From Achatina immaculata (lineage: Eukaryota > Mollusca > Gastropoda > Stylommatophora > Achatinidae): a stretch of DNA of 64,000 bases. Positions 43,618 through 53,686 of the stretch are shown in pieces (the stretch's first letter is position 1; each line of letters begins with the position of its first letter). The translations under genes and the position numbers were made by a program. Location of the stretch: positions 29,868,314-29,932,313 of the forward strand of contig CM019691.1 in assembly GCA_009760885.1 (NCBI GenBank), read 5' to 3'. A model generated the notes under the pieces. It was not told where the DNA came from and ran no database searches. It worked only from the letters and a program-made list of their open reading frames with translations.

Positions 43618-43800
43618 ACATTGTAAGTGAACCCAGCTGTGGAAATGGGTGCCTGAAAATTTCTTCTGGAGCTGGGGAGAGAAAGGCGGTCAGGTGTGAT
43701 GCTGACCATATGTAGTGTGTCACCAGGCTAAGGAAAATATGGGCATTAACACCATATCCCTTTGTGCCTCTAAGGCATGATATAAATTGGACAAAATTAA
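43618..43800 (+). repeat. SINE-3 copy 2 (body only)
   Basis: Contains GGAAATGGGTGCCTGAAAAT, GGAGCTGGGGAGAGAAAGGC and GTCAGGTGTGATGCTGACCA, then ATGGGCATTAACACCATATC. The tRNA-like head is missing. It directly precedes the Penelope-like fragment. Confidence 0.7.
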
Positions 43801-43807
43801 AATATAA

Positions 43808-44066
43808 CTTATATTGGTGAAACTGGTCTCAGATTAGGTGACCGCATGCAGAAACATCTGTATGATATCACTCAGCATGCTTCGAAATGAGTCCCTGATC
43901 ATTTCACTGGGCCAAACCACAGAGGCAAATCTGATTTTCTGGTAACAGCCATCAAACAATGTAATGCTGATGACAGAAGCTGCCTAGTGCTTGAGAACCG
44001 CTACATTCAGGAATATGGGATGCTGGAACCACATGGTTTGAACTCGCTGTTCAGCTACACCTAACA
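43808..44066 (+). pseudogene. GIY-YIG endonuclease domain of a Penelope-like element
   Basis: The frame reads YIGETGLRLGDRMQKHLYDI, then after one nonsense codon (TGA after QHASK) HFTGPNHRGKSDFLVTA, SCLVLENRYIQEYG and LEPHGLNSLFSYT, stop. This is the endonuclease that Penelope-like retroelements carry after their reverse transcriptase: the YIGETG start, the conserved arginine, the glutamate in LENRYI, and the asparagine in GLN. The reverse transcriptase is absent, so the copy is 5'-truncated. It sits immediately after a SINE-3 body. Confidence 0.85.
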
Positions 44067-44700
44067 TTCCCCACCTTCACAATTATAATTCCTCTGCACT
44101 AAGTTTCACTCCTTTCTCACATGTAACACATAGTTCAGAACCTCCTCACAGCATCAGATTACAACCCCTCTCCCCCAACTATAATCACCTATTCAGCCTT
44201 CTTCCTGGTAGATGACCATTGTACCACTCTATCCCCTTTCAACAGCCCCCACCCTCCCCCTCCTTATTTACAACCCACCTATCATACATCACAAGTCTTC
44301 ATTTAAATTCTGTACGCGCCATCATGCACACTTATGAACACAGCCTCTTACAAGTCATAGGTTCCATGCACACTTCTGAACACAGCCTCTTACAAGTCGC
44401 AGGTTCTTAAAAGTCACAGCTAAGTACTCCATTCCTTTTATTTTATTTTTTCCACCCCTATTTTTTACATAGCATTCATGTGAATTTATATTTTATCTTC
44501 TCTTTCTGTTTCTTTGTTCTGTGTGTTTTTGTATGATTAAGGTTCACACCGAAACATCACAGCTGCGTGTTCATTAAATAAAAAAGTTGTTCCTACTTTT
44601 ATCCTAGTCTTTTGTTATCATAGCTTTACCGCAGCAGCTTCATGTATAGTTATATACTTCATTTTGTACTTATACACTAATTATTCGTGTGTTACTAAGC
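44067..44700 (+). mobile_element. Penelope-like 3' untranslated region
   Basis: A C-rich stretch (CCCCCACCCTCCCCCTCC), two direct copies of CACAGCCTCTTACAAGTC, then GGTTCACACCGAAACATCAC and TTCATTAAATAAAAAAGTTG. A CGAAAC segment shortly before an AATAAA-type end is usual for Penelope-like 3' regions. The last part, TTATCATAGCTTTACCGCAG to ACTAATTATTCGTG, recurs at 18265-18338. Confidence 0.7.
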
Positions 44701-45059
44701 CATAATAGGGTTACCTTTAATGTTATGGGCACTAACACCATAACATTATGATAGGATTACCTTTAAAGTTAAAGGTAATGTTACATTCTGATTTTGTTTT
44801 ATGCAGTTATTTCAGCTGAAATATTTTTTTTTAACTTGGAAGGGAGACAGAACTTTTTATCATATCCCCCTCCCCCTTCCATCTGATAAATGTATATTAA
44901 TAAATAGCAGTGTCTTGTCACCTTCCTTATATGTCTTCCAATGATGAGGAAACAAACAAGACTTCCTGATAGGCTTTACTGTTTATAGGCAGATAACAGG
45001 ACTTTTAAGCTTTCTGTAATGTCCTCCAACCAAACATCCATATAATGAATACTTTACTT

Positions 45060-45300
45060 ATCCATCCTCCTGTATGGTGAGGTGTTGAGGGGAGGTGTAG
45101 TTGGTGTTTTTGGGCTGTATGAGTGGCCTCAGTTTCACAGTTCTCAAGTGTTTCTATTAACTTCATCTATCCGTCTTTTTTCTAGGGTCTTCCTCTTGAC
45201 CTGTGTTCTGTAGTTCTTTGGTTGAAGGCCCCCATGGCCAGTTGTATGTATGTCATTCTCATTAAGTGGCCAAACCACTTAATTATTTGTATACTATGGA
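45060..45300 (-). pseudogene. LINE-I: C-terminal remnant
   Basis: The minus-strand frame reads IKWFGHLMRMTYIQLAMGAF and TEHRSRGRPRKKTD, the GHLMR and RGRPRKRW signature of LINE protein C-termini. Stops follow. Sequence differs from LINE-A, -B, -C and -H. Confidence 0.65.
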
Positions 45301-45344
45301 TATTATGGTATATTTTGTTCATGGTGGTATAGTCTGCTAGAGCA

Positions 45345-45425
45345 CCATTGCACCTCCCTGTTTTTTTTTTTTAGCTTCATCCCAGGTCTGCAAAAACATC
45401 TGCAATAATCCACTCTGAATTTGGC
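45345..45425 (+). repeat. F-repeat fragment
   Basis: CACCTCCCTG, a T11 run, AGCTTCATCCCAGGTCTGCA and TGCAATAATCCACTCTGAAT align with 48940-49005. Confidence 0.5.
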
Positions 45426-47799
45426 ACAGTGTGTGTGTGTATACCTCAATGCTTTCACAGAATTGATAGCAAAAAACAATCTGGTTGTTCTATCCAGGGA
45501 GACAGAACATCAGTAGCAACAAACAACAGCAATATCAGAATGAGCAGTTTTGATATATAATACAAATATTATGTGCTTGTCTGAATCATAAAACTGTTTT
45601 CAGCAGACAAAGAACAGGCACATATCTGGGCCATGATACTGTGTACAGCACATGATCAGTCCAGGTTTGTTATCTGCATTCCCTGGCTCTCATTTATATA
45701 ATTCTTAAAATAAATCAATGATGACTGTGTTTAAGCTTGCCCTGTAGAATTGTGATAGATTAAAGTGCATGGTGCAGTTTTACAAAAAAAAAAAAAACCG
45801 GTGAAAAGGTAGGCTGAAGAAAGATAAGGAAAGAAACAAAAAGTCATGAAAGACTACAGTCATAGCCCAGTAAAAGAATAGAAGACAAATTGAAGGAACA
45901 CACAATGTGAACAAATATTTGCTGTTTTTTAAGTTCAGATTATATTACTTTTTTTTTTTTTCTCTTTTCTGTCTCTGGCTCATTTTTGTCTTGCATACCT
46001 TCAACTATCTATTTTGCAATAGTTAAATAAGACTATTCATTGTACTGGCAATTTACAAATGCTTAACTATTTATAGCACTGGTAATTTACATGCAGTTAA
46101 CTGTTCATTATACTGATAATTCACATTCACTTATATATATATATACACACACACATATATATAGGTGCTGTAGAATCTCTCTGTAGTTTTAGTCTAGAAA
46201 TCTTTTGAAGTAAAAAGATTGTATAGTAAAGGAAGCATATTGCAGCCATATTTGCCCCTGCATCTAGAGTAACCACAGTGCAGGATTTTTAATAGGCTCC
46301 ACTATTAGAAGGTAGTCACTGACAGACATGTAGTAGTACCACATCTGTATGTTGTCTGGAGTATCACATGGAAGTAGGGCTTGGTTTAGATAACATTTCT
46401 GATTATTGATAATGACGGCAATGAAATTTCTGATACAGTCATTCAGCTTCCTCCAGCAAGTTGAAAATGATCCAAAATAAACAGTTTGTGCAATGTTCTG
46501 TTCTGATAATTCTGGTTCAGTATGCCATGCGAAGAGTACAAGTCATAATGAAGTGTATGACTAAAATGGTCTTAAAATGCTCTTCTGATTGTATTCTGTA
46601 TAACTTCTCCGAGGACTTTTTTCTTATTTGCTCTTCTGACTGTTGTGAGTATATTCATCCTTTCTAAGCCATTCATTTTTCCCTGTTTATTTAGTACCCA
46701 TGCTTCACAGTTATAGTTTTTATCCATATCTGTGTAGTACTTGCAGAACTAAGTTCACAGTTAGATTTTGCATACATGTTGGCAGTTCTTTGCTTTGTTT
46801 CTGCAGTTTTGACCTGTGGGCTACAAGTCCAATTTTTGCCAAGCAGAAATAGTCTGTACTGGTGGTAGGATGCATTCAGACCCTTGTTATTTGAAATTTC
46901 TTGTTAACATTTGGCTGTTGTAAAGGAAGAGCAGACAGTTGATCAAGCAGACACAAGAGAAGCTGATCAAACAAACAACAAAAAAAACTTCACTGACAGC
47001 TGTGAATCAGCTGAATAATAAATCAGTGAAGGGTGAAACTTGATGTAGGTGAGAAGTGAACAGGTAATCAAGATCTCCAAATGGATGGTCAACCAATCAG
47101 TTACTGCATGCTAAAGAGATACTGAAGAGGAGATCGGAATACCAATGTATGTGTCTGGAGTTCATGTCCTTCCTAACTAGTTATTTCCATTTCATATTTT
47201 CTGTCCTCTTCTTGTATAGTGCAGGTATGAAACTTTGTACGTGTTTCTGTATGTGACAGGTGTTTATTTCTGGAGTATATTGGCATAAAGGTTAAGGTGT
47301 TATGAAAGTGCACATATTGTTTTGCTACCAGACCTTGCAGATCATTTATGTTAAAAAGAATCTTAAATGTATTTTTAAAATACCTTTGAAAGATTCCTGA
47401 AGACTTCTTGTGGCACTGGAGTTTTCTTGCCAGGTTCTCAAAACTTCACACACTTGATATTCTTCGTTGAATAATGCACCCTGCTCCTATATTTGAGAAT
47501 GCCAGTTAGAGTAACACTTTCTCACGACACTTTATATATGTCTCCATTTTTACATTAACTAATTAGTTGTGTTTTCACTAGGGGGGTCTTTTGTTACTGT
47601 TTCATCAGTGGAGGAATGTAAGTGATTAAATGTACACAGAATAGACACATCAAAACAGATGACTCAGAAACTGAAAACAGCACCGAGTTGTCAGGTGCCG
47701 TCTGGTCTAAACGTAACTGTAATGTTTCAAGACATTGGTTTGTAAGAAATGTGTATATAACGATTATATAGAGATTAAAAACAGAAGTAATATAAACAG
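45426..47799. other. Unassigned AT-rich interval, no gene recognised
   Basis: No open frame above 68 codons. It contains short A and T runs and a compound (TA)n(CA)n at about 46134-46163. If the window includes host exons, this low-repeat interval is one of the few places they could hide, but I see no domain. Confidence 0.5.
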
Positions 47800-47992
47800 A
47801 ATTAATGGGAACATGGGTGTGATGATTAGTGTGCATATCTCTCAAGTGGTGGTCGGTGTAGTTCATGTCCGGCACGGAGGAGCGCCAGTCACTCAGCTTC
47901 AGAAATGGGTACCTGGCACTTATGGAGCTAGGGAAGGAAAGACAACACAGACATGTCAGGAGGATGAAAAATATGGTCACTAACACCATCCT
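47800..47992 (+). repeat. SINE-3 copy 3
   Basis: Degraded head (GTGTGATGATTAGTGTGCAT), then TTCATGTCCGGCACGG, GAAATGGGTACCTGGCAC, GGAGCTAGGGAAGGAAAG and ATGGTCACTAACACCATC. Same order as the other SINE-3 copies. Confidence 0.65.
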
Positions 47993-48185
47993 AGAGCTGA
48001 CTGTATCTTTACTAGATTTATATCCTTTTTATATGTTTTTTTTCCTTTTGTTGGTCCTAGAGCTGCCTGTATCTTTACTAGATTTATATCCTTTTTATGT
48101 TTTTTTTCCCTTTTGTTGGTCCTAGAGCTGCCTGTATCTTTACTAGATTTATGTCTTTTTTATATGTTTTTTTTCCCATTTGTTG
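47991..48185. repeat. Tandem repeat, three units of about 62 bp
   Basis: GTCCTAGAGCTGCCTGTATC, TTTACTAGATTTATATCC and a T-rich end occur three times. The first begins within the end of the SINE-3 copy. Confidence 0.9.
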
Positions 48186-48739
48186 GTCAGCATCTACATG
48201 AAATGTGTTTTCCAACATATAAGACACTGAATACTTCAATATGCTTTCCTGTTTTATGTGACACGGAAGAATTCCCGTCCTTTCAGCATTTAGTGTTGAA
48301 ATTAGTGCTCCTGGTTTCTGCAGTGTGCATTTCTTTTTCCTGATTTTAAGGAAGCTAAATTGATAGGCCTTATTGTATGTCAGCTGCTCTCATGACCAAG
48401 GGTGACAACAAAAGTCCTTTGTCTAGGACAACTGAAATGACACAACAGCAGATAAACCCGTGCCAAAACTGAACTTAGCTGTCAGAGATAGTCCTAGTAT
48501 GAAGGTTGGAGAAGCATGCTCTAAAGAAAGAGACGTGGACACATAAAGACTGTACGTTGCAGCACAAATGTTGTCTTGTTGTTGCTAGGAGAATTAGATA
48601 TTGATAGAACCAGTCGAAGTGGAAGTAATTCTTCGTAGCAGGGTCCATAAAACAGCTGATTTCCACCTGGCTCATTGTCAGCTTCTAAGGGGAGAAAATA
48701 GCCATTTCTGTTACTTCCTTCAGTTGTTCAATCACGGTT

Positions 48740-49082
48740 TGAGACGCTGTCCGATCTGGCAGCAAGCGACCCATGGTTGATATGCTAGCGTCAGGGTTGG
48801 CGAACCATGGCCGCCTAAGACCTTAGCCTCCACCTCTCCGTTGGTACCCACGGTAACAGGGACTAGCCTTTCTAACGTGGCAGGAATCACCATGGACCTC
48901 GTGGTGGTGGAGTCTGGTAAAGAAGCATTTGCTCACTCCCTGGTTTTTAGCTTCACTCAGGGACTTTTAAAAAACAGCTACCATAATCTGCTCCCAGTTT
49001 TATCCGATGGTGGTCCTCATCATCTTCACGTCGACTGCAGAGAGCACCAGTCCGCAGTTCCAGGGAGAAGAAGAAGAAGGAC
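48740..49082 (+). repeat. F-repeat copy 5, best preserved
   Basis: Contains the palindrome-flanked core CCATGGTTGATATGCTAGCG ... GCGAACCATGG, CACCTCTCCGTTGGTACC, GTGGTGGTGGAGTCTGG, AGCTTCACTCAGGGACTT, and ends in a GAAGAAGAAGAAGG tail. The tail suggests retrotransposition with a GAA-tailed LINE such as LINE-E; the body has no open frame conserved between copies. Confidence 0.75.
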
Positions 49083-50120
49083 CTCTCAGAATACTGCTGT
49101 CAACTTCTTTGTGTATACCTCCTCCAAAGTTTACACATTTTATATCAACTGCATCTTAATTTTCTAGAATCTCCATTTAAGACCCCGTGGCAAGCTTACA
49201 GATCTTCGTACACATTTATGGCTGCAGGTCTGCCTGCTAAATAATAAATTTGATTGTATTTTCTTTCATTAGGTCCTCTGTAGAATCGAAGAGTTAGCTG
49301 ACATTTTTTTGAGTCGTTGCACTGGGGCAAAGGGTGCGTTTTAGTGTATCATAGCTGGGATGTCAGAGATAGCTGCCAGGATCAGCAACTAGAGGACAAT
49401 ATTGAGCCTTCACTTCGTGTTCCTGATATCAGTCCGTTGTATTTTTATACTCCAGCTAGAGAGGTTAAAGACTGGTGCTCCAACTGGTGGTGGAGCCAGC
49501 TGAAGAAACTGCGTAAGACCGTTCCGGGATGTTAGGAAATACATGGTTTTATATACAGTGAAACTCGTGTGCGCGATTAAGGAAAATACTTGATTCTGTT
49601 CGGTCAGTCATGCTAGAATCTTCACCTTGGACTTGAGTGTGTTCCCTACGCCACTTGCTTTATTTTTCAAACTTCCACCAAGCAAAATCCTCCCGTTATC
49701 TTTATTTCACCATTCTCCACTTGACATTTTTGAAGAGGCAGGGCAGGCAGACAATTGTCACCACTTTTTGTGGTTGTGTTTGTTTTGCTTTTTCGAGAAA
49801 GAGCAAACAGTCACTTCACTGTAGCCTAGTTTGTGCCACCTTAAAATAACTGATTGTACTTTATAGTACAAAGCAGCTCCCTATTGCAGTACGGAGATTT
49901 CAGCAGCGGAATAAACTCTGCAAAACAGAAAAGGAGTCAGTTGATTGTTATCCTTTACATTGTTATCAGGTCTGAGGGGCTCAATATCCTGATTATCCTA
50001 AGTACAGTACACCACGAGGACATGGGGGGGGGGGGGGAGGTTAGGGTCGTGATCACTTTTGGTTTTCTGAACCTGATAACTTCATTGGCACCCTTTACTG
50101 TATTGGACCAGAAAATTTCA
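49083..50120. other. Unassigned, no gene recognised
   Basis: Short frames only. A G14 run lies at about 50024-50037. Confidence 0.5.
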
Positions 50121-50124
50121 CATT

Positions 50125-50760
50125 TTACAGGATCGACTTGATAACTGCACACTTTACTGAACAGCCTAAAGGACTGCACACTTTACAGAACAGCCTAAAG
50201 AGCTGCACATTTTACAGAACAGCCTAAAGAACTGCACACTTTACAGAACAGCCTAAAGAACTGCAGATTTTACAGAACAGCCTAAAGAGCTGCACATTTT
50301 TATAAGATTGAAACTGGTAACTGCAAACTTTAGAGAACAGCCTAAAGAACTGCAGATTTTACAGAACAGCCTAAAGAACTGCACACTTTACAGAACAGCC
50401 TAAAGAACTGCAGATTTTACAGAACAGCCTAAAGAGCTGCACATTTTTATAAGATTGAAACTGGTAACTGCAAACTTTAGAGAACAGCCTAAAGAACTGC
50501 AGATTTTACAGAACAGCCTAAAGAGCTGCACATTTTTATCAGATTGAAACTGGTAACTGCAAACTTTAGAGAACAGCCTAAAGAACTGCAGATTTTACAG
50601 AACAGCCTAAAGAGCTGCACATTTTTATCAGATTGAAACTGGTAACTGCAAACTTTAGAGAACAGCCTAAAGAACTGCAGATTTTACAGAACAGCCTAAA
50701 GAACTGCACACTTTAGAGAACAGCCTAAAGAACTGCAGATTTTACAGGTCAGTTTGATAA
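50125..50760. repeat. 29-bp minisatellite with a roughly 92-bp higher-order pattern
   Basis: Basic unit ACAGCCTAAAGAACTGCACA plus CTTTACAGA. From 50280 a longer block that inserts AGATTGAAACTGGTAACTGC repeats four times, giving a higher-order period of roughly 92-150 bp. Confidence 0.92.
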
Positions 50761-51130
50761 CTGCAAACTTGCAAACTATACGAGACTATCTCTGATAACT
50801 GCACACTTTACGGGACTGAGCCTGATAAATAACCTCACCTACCATTTATAGCACACTTTATAGGACTGCACTGAGCCTGATAAATAACCTCACCTACCAT
50901 TTATAGCACACTTTATAGGACTGCACTGAGCCTGATAAATAACCTCACCTATCGTATATAGCACAGTTTACGGGAATGAGCCTGATAAATAACCTCACCT
51001 ACTGTATATAGCACATGTTACGGGACTAAGCCTGATAAATAACCTCACCTACCGTTTATATAACACATTTTACGGGACCGAGTCTGATAAATGATTTCTC
51101 CTGCCGTCATTAGCACACTTCACGTGACAG
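50761..51130. repeat. Minisatellite, about 60-bp unit, six copies
   Basis: Unit GAGCCTGATAAATAACCTCA plus CCTACCATTTATAGCACACTTTA (with CGGGACT). It directly follows the previous array, with which it shares the element GCACACTTTA. Confidence 0.9.
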
Positions 51131-51138
51131 TGCTTGGC

Positions 51139-51159
51139 GGGGGGGGGGGGGGGGGGGGG
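51139..51159 (+). repeat. G21 homopolymer
   Basis: The longest G run in the window, preceded by CTTGGC. Confidence 0.9.
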
Positions 51160-51499
51160 TAGAAAATAATGGCACTGCTGCTGTTACGAATTTTTTTCCT
51201 TTGGTTTGTGACATAACGGTATATTTTTAAGTTAACATTTTTTGTGGTCGATAAATTTTAATGTACTGCTTTATATGTTTAGCTTTGTTCCTCTTATTAG
51301 TGTCTGTAATATAGATTACGTTTTTTTAGGGAACGGTTTAAGCAAATGGTCTGTTTTATGTTTGTGAAAGTGTTTCTATGTGCCTTTCATATCAGCTTAG
51401 GGTACGGACTTTGCTCATGCTGAAAATTCTCAGCATGCTTGACTGTCCTATTCAATGGTGCTTGCTTCGATATCAATAGTTAGCAGTTCTTTGCTTGTC

Positions 51500-52745
51500 T
51501 TCCTGGCCTAATGAGAAATGATTCGTTCTTTATCAGTAGCTGACAAGAACAGTTCTTTGGTTGTCTTCCTTGTCTAGTAAGTAATGCTTGCTTCTATATC
51601 AGTAGCTGACAAGAACAGCTCTTTGCTTGTCTCTCATTGACATTCCCTACTTGTCTTCCTTGCCTAGTAAGTAATGCTTGCTAGGATCTCTCATTGACAT
51701 TCCCTACTTGTCTTCCTTGCCTAGTAAGTATTGCTTGCTAGGATCTCTCATTGACATTCCCTACTTGTCTTCCTTGCCTAGTAAGTAATGCTTGATAGGA
51801 TCTCTCATTGACGTTCCCTAGTTGTCTTCCTTGCCTAGTAAGTAATGCTTGCTAGGATCTCTCATTGACATTCCCTACTTGTCTTCCTTGCCTAGTAAGT
51901 AATGCTTGCTAGGATCTCTCATTGACGTTCCCTACTTGTCTTCCTTGCCTAGTAAGTAATGCTTGCTAGGATCTCTCATTGACATTCCCTAGTTGTCTTC
52001 CTTGCCTAGTAAGTAATGCTTGCTAGGATCTCTCATTGACATTCCCTACTTGTCTTCCTCGCCTAATGCTTGCTAGGATATCTCATTGACATTCCCTACT
52101 TGTCTTCCTCGCCTAATGCTTGCTAGGACCTCTCATTGACATTCCCTACTTGTCTTCCTCGCCTAATGCTTGCTAGGATCTCTCATTGACATTCCCTAGT
52201 TGTCTTCCTTGCCTAGTAAGTAATGCTTGCTAGGATCTCTCATTGACATTCCCTACTTGTCTTCCTTGCCTAGTAAGTAATGCTTGATAGGATCTCTCAT
52301 TGACGTTCCCTAGTTGTCTTCCTTGCCTAGTAAGTAATGCTTGCTAGGATCTCTCATTGACATTCCCTACTTGTCTTCCTTGCCTAGTAAGTAATGCTTG
52401 CTAGGATCTCTCATTGACATTCTCTACTTGTCTTCCTTGCCTAGTAAGTAATGCTTGCTAGGATCTCTCATTGACATTCCCTAGTTGTCTTCCTTGCCTA
52501 GTAAGTAATGCATGATAGGATCTCTCATTGACGTTCCCTACTTGTCTTCCTCGCCTAATGCTTGCTAGGATCTCTCATTGACGTTCCCTAGTTGTCTTCC
52601 TTACCTAGTAAGTAATGCTTGCTAGGATCTCTCATTGACATTCCCTACTTGTCTTCCTTGCCTAGTAAGTAATGCTTGATAGGATCTCTCATTGACGTTC
52701 CCTACTTGTCTTCCTTGCCTAGTAAGTAATGCTTTCTGGGGATCT
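51500..52745. repeat. 57-bp minisatellite, about 22 units
   Basis: Unit TTGCCTAGTAAGTAATGCTT, GCTAGGATCTCTCATTGACA, TTCCCTACTTGTCTTCC. Some units lack TAGTAAGTAA and read TCGCCTAATGC, giving 47-bp units. Variants at ACATT/ACGTT and CTACTTG/CTAGTTG mix across the array. Degenerate units start before 51600. Confidence 0.95.
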
Positions 52746-52846
52746 CACGTTGACATTCTCTGCTTGCGTTCATGACTGTTCAGTCACACTTAGCTAAGAT
52801 GTCGAGTTGCCTAGGCCTTTGTTTGCTTGCTCTCATGCCCTGTATA

Positions 52847-53686
52847 TCTGCGAAGGTCATTCAATGAATAAATGCCCCACATTTTTTTTCTCATAGTGTA
52901 TCTATTGAAAAAACTTAGAATACAGTTTAGGAAATTGATGTTTCTTTTTACACACACTATTTTACACATAGTTTTCATCAACCTATACATTACGCCAGCG
53001 TGAAGCAAGTGCCGGCATGCATTGCCTCTGCCAGCTGTTGTTCTGTTCACGTAGCCCGTGTCTTCACTGCATGAATCACGCCTTCGTCCTCTACAGATTT
53101 TGTCCCCGGTGGACATTTTGGTGATTTATTCCCTGGTTCTCAACTTGTGTGAGAGCATACATTGCTGTGCTGAAGCAAAATTCCTCATGGATTCTTGTGA
53201 GGCCGAACTCGGCAGAAGCGCTTCTTCAATGCTTTGAGGGTCTTGATTTACACATCTGAACTGATGGTCTCACCTTCTGGCATCACATCCACAAGACTGA
53301 CCTAATCAGTGTTCCAAAAGACAGTTATCACGACTGTTCCGGCTGAGAGAGTTGTTTGTTCACTTCCAGAAGTTTTAAATCTGTTAGCCCATTGACCAGC
53401 GGTGCTCCTACCAACTGCACAATTTCCATATACATCGCACAAACGTTTGTGAATGTTCACCACAGTTTCTTTTCTCCGCAACCAATAATTCAGTTACAAT
53501 TCGCTGTTTGTAACCTGGGTCTTTGACAGGTCCCAATTTAACAGTTCTCTACAGCGCCACACTCTGTTGGAATGATTGGAAATTTCCTACGTGAACGCGG
53601 GAATCATCGAGTTTGAAGCTTTTCTTAATTTAATATTGGCCGAGGGGGGAAAAATGTGGGGCATTACTTTCTGAACGACCCTCGTA
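52847..53686 (-). mobile_element. Mariner-type transposon relict with terminal inverted repeats
   Basis: The left end CGAAGGTCATTCAATGAATA and AATGCCCCACATTTTT is mirrored at the right end by CGAGGGTCGTTCAGAAAGTA and ATGCCCCACATTTTT on the minus strand. TA dinucleotides adjoin both ends. At about 840 bp it is shorter than an intact mariner (about 1.3 kb), so internal deletions have occurred. Confidence 0.85.
52900..53600 (-). pseudogene. Mariner transposase remnant, catalytic residues lost
   Basis: Pieces in order on the minus strand: AVGRSTAGQWANRFK (DNA-binding part), VITVFWNTD, a stop, VSLVDVMPEGETISSDV, LKALKKRFCRVRPHKNP and ILLQHSNVCSHTS, a degraded form of the LLHDNARPHTS motif in which the aspartate is gone. 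The first catalytic position (usual WDSEG) reads WNTD. At least five stops; the region between the second and third catalytic sites is largely deleted. Confidence 0.8.

Noticed and set aside
49317..49535. 72-codon frame with several tryptophans as a possible exon
   Set aside because: No recognisable domain, no splice context that I could defend, and no conservation evidence available.
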